A stretch of DNA of 64,000 bases from Erythrophleum ivorense (GCA_026724425.1 JAIUCV010000009.1:18239294-18303293); one strand, 5' to 3'. Positions 1-12,401 are shown, counted from the first letter of the stretch. The notes: generated by a model not told the origin, from the sequence alone. Made by a program: numbers and translations.

Positions 1-519
1 AAGGCCTTCAAAATGCACATTCTTCCTTATCCTAAGTCTCATTTTATTGCTCTTGAGATCTCTAAGGTATTCTATTTATTAGTTATTTTCCCCTTGTTCT
101 AGTCATCCATCTATTTCATCTCCTTAGCCCCATTACAATCTGAATAAAGTCCTGTTGATTTGTGCTTTGCATTTAGCATGGGTGGTGGAGATTTAGAAGC
201 TTGACAAGCTTATGGTAGTGAGGTTTTGATAGGTGGAACTTGAGTGATACACATGCCTTGACCACTTGAGAGTTGAGAGTAAACACTAATCCATGAGAGG
301 GGCTATGCAATTTGATTCATTCTTTTCAAATGAAATTGCCATGGAGCTTATTTCTTGATGCAAGTGAAGTTAGTTTTGATTGTTGAAGTGATGATGAGTT
401 GTGATCATTCTCAATTTTGTAACTTTCTACACTGTCTTTTCCATTTTCATTTTTCCACTAGCCCATCCTTTGATTTTGAACTTTGCCCAGGAGTGCAAAG
501 GTTTAAGTGTGGGGGAATT
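1..519 (+). mobile_element. 3' end of internal region of an Athila/Tat-like LTR retrotransposon
   Basis: Non-coding end of an element whose body lies left of the window. No usable reading frame is seen. The stretch ends in a purine-rich tract directly against the TGATAA start of the LTR that follows. Position and tract are as expected for the 3' untranslated end of a plant Ty3/gypsy element of the Athila/Tat group; that group call comes from the tract and the LTR style, not from protein. Confidence 0.7.
506..519 (+). promoter_or_regulatory. polypurine tract (plus-strand primer)
   Basis: The run AGTGTGGGGGAATT lies immediately before the LTR start TGATAAGCATG. It is the expected priming site for plus-strand DNA synthesis. 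GTGTGGGGGAA before TGATAA is a form I associate with Athila/Tat-type elements. Confidence 0.7.
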
Positions 520-783
520 TGATAAGCATGAATTCTATATGTTTTAATCATCCTAACTTAAGCATTTTAGTGACCAAATATGATTCTAGGGGTGTATTTA
601 GATGGAATTTTATTTTAATAGCCATTCTTTGCACTTTATGAATTAATTGGAAAAATAATTGATTTTAAATACATAAATCATTTTAAATGAATTATGTGAA
701 TTTTTCTATCTTTTTGTGCAGATTATTTTTTTGGCAATTAGAGCTTGAATGGAGAAGCATCAAAGGAGATCTTAGGCTGAAGT

Positions 784-1760
784 TTAAATGAGAAAGAAAT
801 GAATGAGTGAGTCATGCAAATGAAGCCAAATGAAGCCACGTGAAGAAGAAGCTAAGGAATGAATGAAGCTAGAGAAAAGCTGATGAAGAACAGCCATGCC
901 ACAAATATGCACATGCTTAGTTAGGATGAGTAGAGAAGGCACGGGCTCATGTGATAGAGTGCAGGCCATGAGTTCCAACAGCTTTGGAACACTCACACAC
1001 ACAGCAAAAGGAAGCACGTCCAACTCACAAACTCATTCACACATATCTCTGGTCCACCCATAAAGGAGTTGACGTGAGGAAGAGCACATGGGCAGCAAAG
1101 AAGATGACGTGGAAGTGAGATTTTGGGTTTGAAGAAAAGCAAAACACGTGAAGAACAAAAAAAAGAAGCAAGAAACAGAAGCTACGGGTTAAAGCACAAA
1201 GCAGAGGATGAAGCTCGAGTTGATGTGGGAAACTTGTGGCAAGGGAGAAGAGTTTCACGTGGACATCAAGAAGAAGAAGATGCTGGAGCTGAATGAGAGA
1301 AAGAGAAGAAGTAGACTCGAAATGCAGAGCACGTGATGAGCTTGGTTGAGTGAAAAAGAAGCATGTAGCTATGGGTTCTGGGCTTTGAAAAGAAAAGATG
1401 AAGATGCTGCTAAACAGGGAGGAGATTTACGTGATGAAGGCTTCAAACACCCATGCAAAGCTGACATGGAAACGATGCATGAGCTGGAACAACAGCTGGA
1501 AACGAATGAAAGAAGCTGCATATAAGCTAGAACAGAAGTTGGAAAACGCTGCATGAATAAGCAAGCATGAGGCAGTCTTGAGCTAGGCAAAAGACGCTGG
1601 ATTAATGAAGCTTGAGAGCTGAAGGAAGAATGAGCTGAACGAGTTCCACAAGGAAGCACCAGTCGAGCAGAACATGAAGAAGAAGATGCAAAAAGGAGCT
1701 GAACTCGAGCAGGAAGAGCTACGCAGAAAACGCGAAGAAGAAGCTTGTATGATTCTTACT
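784..1760. repeat. purine-rich low-complexity tract inside the Athila-like LTR
   Basis: About 1 kb where the plus strand is dominated by GAAGAAG, GCTGGA and GAATGAA words with few pyrimidine runs. Because stop codons are rare on the complementary strand, ORFs of 79-119 codons appear there; their products are Ser/Phe/Leu-rich with no recognisable domain. Confidence 0.6.
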
Positions 1761-1944
1761 ATTATATAGAATATAATAACCAGCGGGGCCCACATCTTAT
1801 ATACAGAAAGTAGCTTCAGGGAATTGGAGATAATGCATTGCATGGAGTGAATAAAATCACTAGCAGCAACACGTGAAGCAACAAAGAGAAGCACATGAAT
1901 TTTAAAGAAGAAAGAGGCTTCATTCAGCACGTCTCCATACATAT

Positions 1945-2125
1945 CCTAGTCCATTCACAATTCATCCATCTCACGTCTCTAAAAGCTTAGCAAATCCTTG
2001 CCTATTTATTCGACTATTCCATCCATTCGCTGGCACCATTCATCTACCATCCATTCCTCCATTCCATCGTCCACTCCATCCTCATCCAACCACTCATCCC
2101 CATTCCATCAATCCATCTCCAATGA
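1945..2125. repeat. degenerate CCATTC-type pyrimidine repeat
   Basis: Many imperfect CCATTC, CCATCC and CATCCA words in about 180 bp, with a TATA-like CCTATTTATTCG near 2000. It sits downstream of the purine tract within the LTR and could be the start-site region, but only the composition is seen. Confidence 0.5.
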
Positions 2126-2881
2126 TATTTTAATTCATCTTGAGGCTAGCAAGGAGGAAGCTCTTGGAGAAGCTTGAATCCATGGAGAAGACATAGAATA
2201 TTTTGGCTAAGAATTTCCTTATTTTTCCTACACTTTTTCTCTTTCAATTATTTTCTTAGTTAAGATGTATTTGAGAAGGAATTTGTAATTTTTTTTGTTA
2301 ATTAATTGATTTGATTAATTTCAATATTATCTGAATTCCATGTATGCTTCGAAGGTATTCGATAAAATACATGAGTGAGCTTAATTGTTTAATTTGAAGA
2401 TTCCTTAATGTTTAGTTGGTTAATTAAATATTTAGGATAATTCACAGGTTAATCAAATTAGTTAATCAATCAAATTGAGTGTTCATTGATCCTAAAACAA
2501 GAATTGACAATTTAATTTGGATGTGAAGTTTCAATTGAACATTAGATCGTTGATTTCTTGAATCTTGCGTGGTTACTCAAGATAAATTGTTATGAACATG
2601 ATTAGGAACTCTTAGACCAGAATTAATCATAATTAGAATAGGATAAGGATAGTGGATACCAAGGGACGAATCCAAAGCTAGTCACAAGACCATAATTCAT
2701 ACAATTAGATAGCAATTAGGAAATTTAATTCAATTTAGTTTTTGCTTAGTTTAATTAATTCAAAACCCCCTTAGTTTAGGAATTTTTAGAGTCTTTTAAC
2801 ATTTAGAAAACTCAATTAAACATTGAACGCCAATTCTAAGGGAGATGACCTAGGTTGTGCCACTAACTATATATTTTATCA

Positions 2882-4766
2882 GCCTAGTATTATTTTGAGG
2901 GTTAGTTTGCTTAAGGAATGGAAAGGCCAATAACCCTTTAGCCATGGTGAGGATGAGCCAAACCCTTAAGTTGGTTGAGACAAAGTAAAGGATCTCCCAA
3001 AAGTGAGGTTGACTCCCAAAGAGTAAGGGTTGAGTCTAAGAACCTCTTAAGAGTGGGTGAGGCAAGTCCAAAAGCCACAAGTGAGTGGGTGAGGCTAATC
3101 TATGTACTTGGCAAGCTTCTAAATGTTATGTATGGCCTACTCACATGTTGAGAATGTCTTTCTTTTATGCATGGCCACTTCACATGTTTCAAATGCTTTT
3201 AGTATGATTTTATATGCTAACATGCCATACATGCACCATGAGACTTGTTTGCATGCTATATATGTATGATTGAATGAGAGTTGAGCTACTGAGATTCTTT
3301 GAATCTCACCCTCCTTCTCCACCATCCAAACATGCTAGGTGGACCAAGTGAAGCTAGAGATGGGAGCCACCAAACTTGAAGCTAGGGAAAGTAATGAAGA
3401 CTTGTAAAAGATCATTTTTGGTTACTATGTTGTGTATGAGATATGAAATGTAAATTGATAATGTTTATGATGTAGTCCCTAAGAGTATTTGTAAGACAAT
3501 GTATGTATGATGATGTATATATGAGATTGGGACCCATTTTGAATGAAGAAGTAAGTCTTGAATGTGAAAAGCTCCATGCTAGCATGGCCACATGAGTGCA
3601 TAAGTGGTCGTGGGGTAGTGAGTCTCTCCAATCTGGGTTGTTAGATACTTGAGCCATGATTGATGACCCTTATAGATGCTTTCTTATGTGCTCAAGGAGT
3701 CATAGAGGTAGAAGAACCAAGATTGGACCCCATGAGCCCCACTTTTGGCCAAGAAAAGGCCTTTTTGCACATGATGTCAAAGGCTAACCATATGACCTCT
3801 TCTTGTTCTGAAATTTGGCATGTAACTAGATCATGTTTAGAGATTTTTGGGAAGCTAGAGTTCATGTCATTTGGAGGTCTATATCATTTTCCATGATTTT
3901 TCAAAGTTGACATCAGAAATTCGGATTTTAGAAAACACTGTTCATTTGGTCAGTTTGAGAATCGGGTCATCCGAGGGCAAACGTAGTCCAATGGCTACGA
4001 AATTTTATACACAGAAACTAGATGGTCACAGTGACTTGTAGGAATGGGAATCACCTCATTTGGAGGTCTAGAGAGAAAGATATGCAATTTCGAAGTTCCT
4101 GCCCAGCATCAGGCACCCAACCAGACCCGAAGTACTGTTTCATCGGTTTCCGGGAATTTGGCTTGGTGAACTGATTTGAAGATATTTTTCCTCTCTAAGT
4201 AACATCCACATCTTTCCATAGAGATATCGTTTGCAAGCATTGGATTTTTGTGGAATTAGTTAGACAATTTCAAAGTCCATATCAGTAAACTGTGACAGTA
4301 ACAGAACCCCTCTGAACAGTGGATGATTTCGGATGTCAAACGCTTTGTGAATGAGATTTTAAGACTTCTACATATTTTTAACATGAATTAGACGTCTTAA
4401 TATTTCTAGAATGACCGAGATCATGTGCTTTCGATTTTTCTGTAATTAGCTATGAATTTCCAAACTCTGCCCAGAAATGAGGCCAAATCTGTCAAGAACG
4501 AAATTGCATGTCTCATATCCCTTTTTGCTTTCCATGAGTCTCAAGCATGTTTTAGGGATTGAAATAAGTTGTAATGGTGCAAATAAACTTGAGGATGCAT
4601 AGAAGGGCTTACTCGGTCCACGTGACACTAAAGTGAATATCTACCCATGCATGAAGCCATAGAGAAAGAATATGAACCTAGAGAAAATGATCTCCCTTTT
4701 ATGCTTCCTAGATGTTTATGAGCATGTAAGGCATGATGCATGAGAGCTAGAGATGAAGGTGTTACA
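2882..4766 (-). mobile_element. LTR family A, copy A1, right half (reverse)
   Basis: Matches the right half of the complete reverse copy A7 (about 41340-43169) in the same order: minisatellite at about 2930-3110, palindrome at 3291-3307, U3-type repeats at about 3900-4600, and the terminus GGTGTTACA at 4758-4766. The left side is cut by the Athila-like LTR. It holds no gene. It appears to have inserted in copy A2, which resumes at 4767. Confidence 0.7.
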
Positions 4767-5873
4767 TCACGCAAGTTCTAATTATACTTTTAGACTTGCC
4801 CAAAAGGTGCCAAAACTCAAGGAAGACCATTTGGACATTTTGGTACCTTATATGAAGCCAAAATTGGCCATAATGGACCCCTACATTACTTTTTAGCCAA
4901 ATGAGTTCTTCTTGATTTGAGATTTGGCATGCAATTAGAAATTGTTAAGAGCTTTTTAGTAAGCTAAAAAACATAATTTTTGGAGGTCTACAAAATATAT
5001 GATGAATTTCCAAAGTTGGCAAATTTTCTAATTTTGGTCTGCTACACTATTCATTTGGTCCGAAAATGAAATATGTCATATATGGCTCAAATGATGTCTA
5101 ATTGCCATGACATTTTATACAGAGAAAATAGACATTCACAGTGACTTGAGCCAAGTAGAAGCACCTCATTTGTAGGTTGAGAGAGGGAGATATGAATTTT
5201 TAAAGATTCTATCCAGTATCAAAGCTTCACCAGACCTCAGTTACTATTCTATTGAATTTTTGGGTCTGGTCATACTTGAGATGATCTAGAAATATTTTTT
5301 CCCTCTAGATAACATCCATAGACTTCCAGATTGGTATCATTTTCATAGGTTATATTTTTATGGAATTAATTGGACATTTTTGAAATTTACTACAGAAATT
5401 TATGACAGCACCAGTGAGCAGTTTGACCTCTAGACCTTTTTGGATGTCAAACATTCTATTTGATGGATTTATGGTCTGTACATATTTTTAATGTGATGTA
5501 GACATCCATAGCATTCTAGAATGTCCAAGAATGCTTGATTTCAATTTTTCTAGAATTAGTCATGATTTTCCAAAATTTGGTCAAAAAAGAGGTAAATCTG
5601 GTTGAAAATGGAAATGAATATTTCATGCTTCCCTTCATGATTCTTGAGGTGTAGGCCACTTTGCATGATGCAAATGAGTTGTATTCATGTAATTAAATGT
5701 GAGAATGTGATGTATGAGCTCACATGACTTGCGTGACACCGAATGGAAAATTTATGCATAACACAACGCTAAAAAATTCATTATTTTATGTCCTTTTTCT
5801 TTGTTCCTTCATAAAATGCATGATATGAAGCATGAGAATGGCATAAGATAAGCTAGGAAATTATGGTGTTACA
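4767..5873 (-). mobile_element. LTR family A, copy A2, right end (reverse)
   Basis: Corresponds to about 42060-43169 of A7: the passage CTTTTAGACTTGCCCAAAAG near 4790 matches the one near 42080. It ends in GGTGTTACA at 5865-5873. Its left part is missing where A1 ends, as expected if A1 inserted in A2 and the left half of A2 is off-window. No coding potential. Confidence 0.65.
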
Positions 5874-7838
5874 TATGGTTTGGCCACATGGAACCCAATC
5901 CCTAGGGGATGATTTTTGTCCAAACCAAAAAGGAACTAAGGGTTTTAGAGTGCAAGGATTAATAATATAAAATTGGAATCAAGTAAAAAGCATTAAAGAA
6001 CAAGATGCACCACTTAGGGATTTAAGTACTCCACCAAAAATCTGATTTGATGTAATTGTTCCTAGGCCTAGAAGGCTCCTCATATGCATCTTCCATCAAG
6101 AAAATGAAACAAACATACTTGGTGTTCATATAGTGCATAGTTTCAAGCTAGGCTAGATGAAGCACCAAGGAGTAGTTTTAATTTGTTCCAAGCTTATTTT
6201 TAAGTCACATATGATAGAAGAGGATGAGAGGAGGCCTTGAAAAAATTTTAAAAGCCATGGATAGTGATATGGTATTATAGGTTCCATATTATGGCTTAAA
6301 GAAGCAACACCTAGCTAGACTCCTTGATTTGATTGTGTGATGACTCCAAGGGGTTTAAATGGAGTCAAGAATCATAATGAATGAAGAGAATGGAGATAAG
6401 ATGATATTTCCTTAAGGTTGCTTCATTAAGTGCATTATGGAACCATAAAGGAGCCATATGAGTTACCTAGCTTTTTTACTAGATGTATGGCCTTAAAATT
6501 AATTCTATGAACCTAATTGGCTTCCATAAATTATGTTTAGGCTAAGAGAAACCAACCCCACACCTTTGTGTGTGTGAGGCCGAGGAAGGGAGAGTAAATT
6601 CAAGAAGAAAAGTGTGTAATTACAGTCAAGGTAGCTTACTCATCCTTCTCTCATGCATGAATGTATGCTTGACTTGTCCTTGAATGTGTGTATGTGTGTT
6701 TTAAGTTATGAAAAATGTTCTAGCATGAGCTCTTATTCCATGGTACCATGAAGATATATTATATTTTCAATTAATTTTTATTATTTTTGTTTGGGTTTAC
6801 TTAGCATGGAGAAGCCAAGAACCCTTAGCCATGGCGAAGATGAGCCAAGAACATTTAAAGTTAGTTGAAACAAAGTAAAGAGTCTCCTAAGAGTAATGTT
6901 GAGTCAAAAACCTCTTAAAGAAATGGGTGAGGCAAGTCTAAAATTCACAAGTGAATGGGTGAGGCTAATCCACTTACTTGGCAAGCCTATGTATGTTATG
7001 TATGACTTGTTCAAATGTTAAAAATGACTAAACTCGAACCCTATGGCACAAACTGACCAAATGGATGAATCTTCCCATGAACTTTTGCAAACATGTAGGG
7101 CTCATTGAGAGCTTTTCGAGAAGCTAAAGTGTAGAAAAATTGGAGCTCTACAGAATTAATTATGAATTTTCAAAGTTGGGATTATTCTGTTGCCCTGGTG
7201 CATGTACTGTTCATATGGTTAGTTTTGTTTTCTGTGTCATCTGATAATCAAATGGTGTCCAATGCTTATGCAATTGTATAAACATAAACTAGAGGTTATA
7301 AGCTTTCCACGACCACCAAGATCACCCCAATTGGGCTTCTGACTAGGGAGATATGAATTTTTGAATTGGGTGATTAGTACCCAGATGATAGCTGACCTCT
7401 AGTACTATTCTATCAGTTTCAAATAGCTAGTAGCCTTTGTTTGATCTGGAGTTATTTGTAGCATAAATTAGACATCTGTAGCTTTCTAGAATAGTATAAT
7501 GTGCCTAATTTCAATTTTTCTAGAATTAGTTATGATTTTTCAAAGTTCAGGCACATAATTTGGAAAACCAGTTGCACTAATATGTTTTGTGTATTTGCTC
7601 CCTTTGCTCAAGATATGGGCCACTTTTTGAGCTTATTATGTGCTGTAATTGAGCATTTAAATATGAGGATGAGATGGATGAGTCCACATGGCCCACAAGA
7701 CTCCAAAGGAAAAATTTTATCTGTGACATAATGTAAGTATATTCATGGTTAGAATGCTATCCTTCTTGCTTCATTGTAAAATGTATGGAATAAGACTTAG
7801 AAATGACATGAGGTAAGTTAGATAAATATGGTGTTACA
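5874..7838 (-). mobile_element. LTR family A, copy A3, right half (reverse)
   Basis: Aligns with about 40380-43169 of A7, sharing the passages around GATGAGAGGAGGCCTTG and GATGACTCCAAG, the minisatellite (about 6810-6990) and the U3-type repeats. It ends GGTGTTACA at 7830-7838. Truncated on its left exactly where A2 ends, so A2 probably inserted into it. The short ORFs here are not conserved between copies. Confidence 0.65.
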
Positions 7839-8391
7839 ATGGAGGAGAAGGAGTTTGCTAAGGAGAAAGCATGAAAAACCAAGAAAATCCATACCTTTTT
7901 CCTTATTTTTCTCTTTCCTTTCTTCTCCTCTTGGTGCGCCTCAAACCCTAGCTCTCTCATTTGGTTTAGGGTAGAAACAAATGTGGCTAAATGAGTGAGG
8001 AGATGGAGTGACACATATATATAGCAAGGTTAGGAAGAACTTTTCAAAAATTCTAATTTCGTCCCTTCCTCTTGGCATTTTTGTTTCTAATTCATTTTAG
8101 CTCCTTTTTGAGAATCGTCTTCTCCATTATAAAATTTAGGTTCCCGATTTTGTAAAATACCTTTATAATCACTCAAATCGAAGCTAAAATCTTTCTAAAT
8201 GAATCCATCAAAGTTTGAGTCAACTAATGTTAGAAAATGTACACTGAAAGAGTTTTAACTATCTTAAAACTTCCTATGGTTTTCAGGGCCTCTGAGAATC
8301 TTAGCGAACTTAAAACTTTCATTAAAAAAGCCCTCCTATGAGAATTCTAAAATTTGCTTAAAATTACAAAAATGTCATTGTGTTTTGTCAA

Positions 8392-11300
8392 TGTAACACC
8401 ATAAATTCTAGCTCATTTCTTGATACTCATATGCTTCACATCATTAAATTTCATGAGGGAAGTAGAAAAGTCTATTAAAATAAAGCATTTAATTGCGCTG
8501 CGTCGTGTATAAAACTTTTATTCAATGTCACATGGACTGTGTGAGCTCATACTATAAATTCCCATATTTAATTACATTAATACAACTCTTTTGCATCATA
8601 AAATCATGCCCACAAATCATAGAAATCAAAGGAGAGCTTAAATTACTTAAGTGCATTTTCGGCCAGAATTGGCCATTTTTCTGACCAAATTTTGGAAAAT
8701 CATAACTAATTCTAGGAAATACTAAATCACACATTCTTAGCCATTCTGGAAAGCTATGGATGTCTACTTTAGACTAAAAATATGCCTAAACCATAACATT
8801 CACACAAAGGGCGTTTGACATCCGAAAAAGTCTAGAGGTCAAGCTACCTCTTGATGCTGTCATAGATTCTGCAACAAATTTTGAAAATGTCCAATTAATT
8901 CTACAAAAATTTAATCCATGCAAATGATACAATCTAGAAAGTTGTGGATGTTAGCTAGAGGGAAAAAATATTTCTAGACCAGCTCAGGCAACTCAGACCT
9001 CGGAATTCAACGGAAAAGGTCTTGATACTAGACAGAATCTTCAAAAATTCATATCTTCCTCTCTAGACACCAAATGAGGTGCTTCCAATTGGCAAGAGTC
9101 ATTGTAAATGTCTAGTATTTTTGTATAAAATTTTGTGGCAATTGGACATCATTTGAGTCTTGTTTGATAGAATTCATTTTCGGACCAAATGAAGAGTGTA
9201 GCAAACCAAAACCAGAAAAATTGCTAACTTTGAAAAATTTTCAAATATTCTATAGACCTCCAAAAATTATGATATTTAGCTTCCCAAAAATCTCTTAATG
9301 AGACCTAATTATATGCCAAATCTTATATCAAGAAGAGCTCATTTGGCTAAAAAATGATATAGGGTTCCAATATGATCAATTTTGGCTCCATATAGGGTAT
9401 CAAAATTGCCAAATGATTTTCCCTTAGTCTTGGCACCTTTTGGGCAAGTCTAAAAGCACATTTAGGACTTGTGTGAGCTGCCCAAATGGTCCCAAACCTC
9501 ATGCATCTCATTTTGGCCTTCCCATCCACACATATGCACATTACATCAAACTTTCCAAAATGCATACTTTGGCATTACATACCCAATTTCTATTCCAAAG
9601 TTCATCATCATATCCATACATTTATACATCACATAATATCTAATTACATATGTCTAAGGGGTCATAGACCATGTACATCAAAGGATTACATCATATGACA
9701 CAATTATGGTCTTAAAGTAGCAAAACTTAAGTATTTGGTTGTCAATCTTCTTTCTTCAAGGTAATTGGCTCCCATTACCATGTCCACTTGGTCCACCTAG
9801 TATGTGAGATCATTGGAGAGGAGGGAATGAGATTCAAAAAATCCCAATAGCTCATCTTCCATTCAATTATACATAATGGATGTAAACAAGTCTCACAAAT
9901 GCATGCATGGCATATGGACATGTGCAAACATTCAAGAATCATTTTCATCATTCAAGAAAGTCATACAAAGGCTTGCCGAGCAAGTGGATTGGCCTCACCC
10001 AATTTCTTATGGATTTTAGACTTGCCTCACCCATTCTTTAATGTATTCTTGGACTTAACCATGCTCTTGGGGCTCACTTTGCTTTTGGGAGACTCTTTGC
10101 TTTGTCTCAACCAATCTTAAGGGTTCTTGGCTCATCCTCACCATAACTAAGGGTTCTTGGCTTCACCACACTCAAGCAAACCCAAGCACACATCAAAACA
10201 TCATATGAAACATAATATGTCATCATAAAATCATGGCATATGAAATCATGTTATCATACTTTTCATGGCTTGAAAATACACATACACAAATTCTAAGACA
10301 AGCTAAGCATACATCCATGCATGAGAGAAGGTGGAGAGAGCTACCTTAGGCACAATCACACACTTTTTCTCTTGAAATTCCCTCCTTTGCTTTGACCACA
10401 CACCCACAAACTTGTGGAGATGGTTTCTCTTGGCCTAGATACAATTTATGGAAGCCAATTAGATTCATGAAACAAATACTAAGGCCACACAACTTGCTTA
10501 GACACTAGGTTGCTCTATAGACCTCATTATGGTCTATAAATGCTCCTAATGAAGCAACGCCCCTCAAATAATTTCTAGGCTCTATTATTTCTTTTCAAAT
10601 ATGATTCTTGACTCCTTTTAAACCTCTTGGAGTCATCACACAATTAAAACCAAGAGCCTAACTACATGTTGCTTCTTTAGGTCATAATATGGAACCTAAA
10701 GCACCAAATCACTTACTATGAGTTTTAAATTTTTTCCAAGGCTTTCCCTCATTTTCATTCATCATATATGACTCAAGAATGGCCTTAGAAAAATTTAAAA
10801 CTCTCTCTAGCTATGGAATCTCATTTTGGCCGAGACTATGGAGCTTAATGGCTTCCTTGGAATTTGCTTGGTTTTCTTGAAGGAGGAAGCATGTGGGGAG
10901 CATCTTAGGGATCTTAAGAACTCATTTAAACTCTTAATTATACCTAGGAATCATCACACAAGGTCAGATTTTACAAGGTGCACACAAAACCTTAGAATTT
11001 GCATCTTAAAATCTAATAGTTTTTTGATAATTCCCTTTGCATATTCTTAATCTCCACATCCTTTTCCCTTAGATTCATGCTTGGTTCTGCCTAAAAATCA
11101 TCTTCTCCTAGGGTTTTCCCAAGTAGGGTGAAATGGTGGAGAAGGGAACCAAAGATAACAATCATAAGAAGAGAAATTACCTTGTTTTCTTGCTTTTTCT
11201 CACTTAAATCTTGTGTTCTTTGAGCTCCTCTCTTCAAATCCAAATTTTTCCCTCAATTTCTCCTTGAAAACAAATCCATATACTTCATTATAATTATAGG

Positions 11301-12091
11301 AAATAAAGAAGAATGAAGGAGAAGAGGTTTAGAAGAGAAAGAGCATGAAAAACCATGAAAATCCATACCTTTCTACCTTGAATTTCTCCTCCTTTTCTTC
11401 CTCCTCTTGTGCATCTCATCCCCTAGGGTTTTCCTCTGGTTTTGGGCAGAACATGGTCGTGCATAATGAAGGGAGAAGAAGGGTGCATCATATATATACG
11501 TGAGTGGAAGTTACACTTTTCGAAAATTCTCATTTTGCCCTTCGTTCTTGGCATTTTTGTTTCTCCTTTGTTTTAACTCCTTTTTTAGAACTGTCTTTTC
11601 CATTATAAAATTTAGGTTCCCAATTTAATAAAATGCCTTTGGAATCACTCAAATCGAAGTTAAAACCTTCCCGAATGAATTAGTCAAAGTTCGGGTCAAC
11701 TGACGTTAAAAAAGTCCACCAGAGGGGTTTTAACTGTCCTAGGGGTTTCTACAGTTTTTAGGGCCTCTGAGAACCCTAGAAAACTTAAATATTTTATTTA
11801 AAAAGCCCTTCTATGTAAATTCCAAAATTTGCTCAAAATTACGAAAATGCCAGTACGTTTCGTAAACTTTTCGTAAGAAATTGTTTCTTCATTCTAGCTC
11901 TATTTTTCGTTCCATCTAAGCTTGGGATTCTCATTTTTAGGAGTCTAGAATGCTTCCCAAAATTTTCAAGACCTTAACTACATCATTTCAGGGGACTTTC
12001 TTTTGTATCTGGTGAGTTTTGTTCGTTTACAAAGAAACTGTACGTTACGTTTCTCACGTTTTCTCTCGTTTTTAGAAAATCGGATGTTACA
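8392..12091 (+). mobile_element. complete solo LTR, family A, copy A5 (3700 bp)
   Basis: Begins TGTAACACC and ends GGATGTTACA, with exact 5-bp target duplications GTCAA at 8387-8391 and 12092-12096. No internal region, primer-binding site or coding domain is present, so it behaves as a solo LTR. Order of parts: U3-type repeats with starts near 8689, 8876, 9037 and 9226; a palindrome remnant at 9829; minisatellite at about 9995-10170; TATA-like TATATATACG at 11491; conserved block about 11570-11790; terminus. ORFs inside are not conserved in A6 or A7. Confidence 0.85.
11489..11499 (+). promoter_or_regulatory. candidate TATA box of LTR A5
   Basis: CATATATATAC preceded by a CT-rich patch (about 11380-11410) and a CCCTAGGGTTTT motif near 11430. 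An equivalent TATA-like stretch lies about 0.6 kb before the 3' end in the other A copies (about 8015 in A4, 18980 in A6, 40027 reversed in A7), which suggests a long U3 of about 3.1 kb and a short R-U5. Confidence 0.45.
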
Positions 12092-12276
12092 GTCAACATT
12101 TTGTCACAATTCATTCTTCATTCTAGCTCTATTTTTCTTTTCATCTGAACCTGGGATTCTCATTTTTAAGAGTCTAGAATGCTTCTTAAATTTTTCAAGA
12201 CTTTAACTAATTCATTTCAGGGGACTTACTTTGAAAATGTATCTGTTTCCATCGTTTGACGAAAACTGGATATACA

Positions 12277-12401
12277 CAAATACCTTGCATGGCCCAAGGA
12301 TTTTAAAAACTAATTAGACCAACCAAAATACATATCAGATCAGCACAATATTCATTTATGACAGTAAAAGGATGGAACGTAAGTTCAAATGGAATCCCAT
12401 A
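12277..12401. other. short unassigned segment between LTRs A4 and C1
   Basis: About 125 bp with no match to families A to G that I can see and no ORF. It ends in CCATA, near-identical to CCAAA after C1, so it is the left flank of the C1 insertion and should be contiguous with 15344 onward. Confidence 0.5.

Larger units (their letters stand above)
520..2881 (+). mobile_element. Athila/Tat-like 3' LTR (2362 bp)
   Basis: Starts TGATAAGCATG and ends in TTTTATCA, so TGATAA and TTATCA form matching terminal inverted repeats with TG...CA ends. A polypurine tract lies just upstream. The 3' part carries a stretch ending GGGAGATGACCTAGGTTGTG before the terminus, a style familiar from plant Athila LTRs. 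It interrupts a reverse-oriented family A LTR that resumes at 2882. The partner target duplication is off-window, so the 5-bp site (expected at 2882-2886, GCCTA) cannot be verified. Antisense ORFs inside it are chance products of its purine-rich strand. Confidence 0.75.
7839..12276 (+). mobile_element. LTR family A, copy A4, 3' part (forward), split by A5
   Basis: Two visible pieces, 7839-8391 and 12092-12276, join at the duplicated GTCAA. Together they match the last 0.7 kb of complete family A copies: a pyrimidine-rich patch, a TATA-like CATATATATAGC near 8013-8024, the conserved block CATTATAAAATTTAGGTTCC, and a degenerate terminus GGATATACA around 12268-12276. Its 5' part is absent where A3 ends, consistent with A3 having inserted in it. 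Confidence 0.65.

Noticed and set aside
784..1942. Overlapping minus-strand ORFs of 73-119 codons
   Set aside because: They lie in the purine-rich part of an LTR, overlap each other, and encode Ser/Phe/Leu-rich strings with no domain; stop-poor composition explains them.
8392..12091. Reading the TGTAACA/TGTTACA ends as inverted repeats of a DNA transposon
   Set aside because: TG...CA ends, 5-bp target duplications, a TATA-like promoter region and no transposase fit LTRs better. Copy C4 of the similarly ended family C adjoins a retrotransposon internal region.
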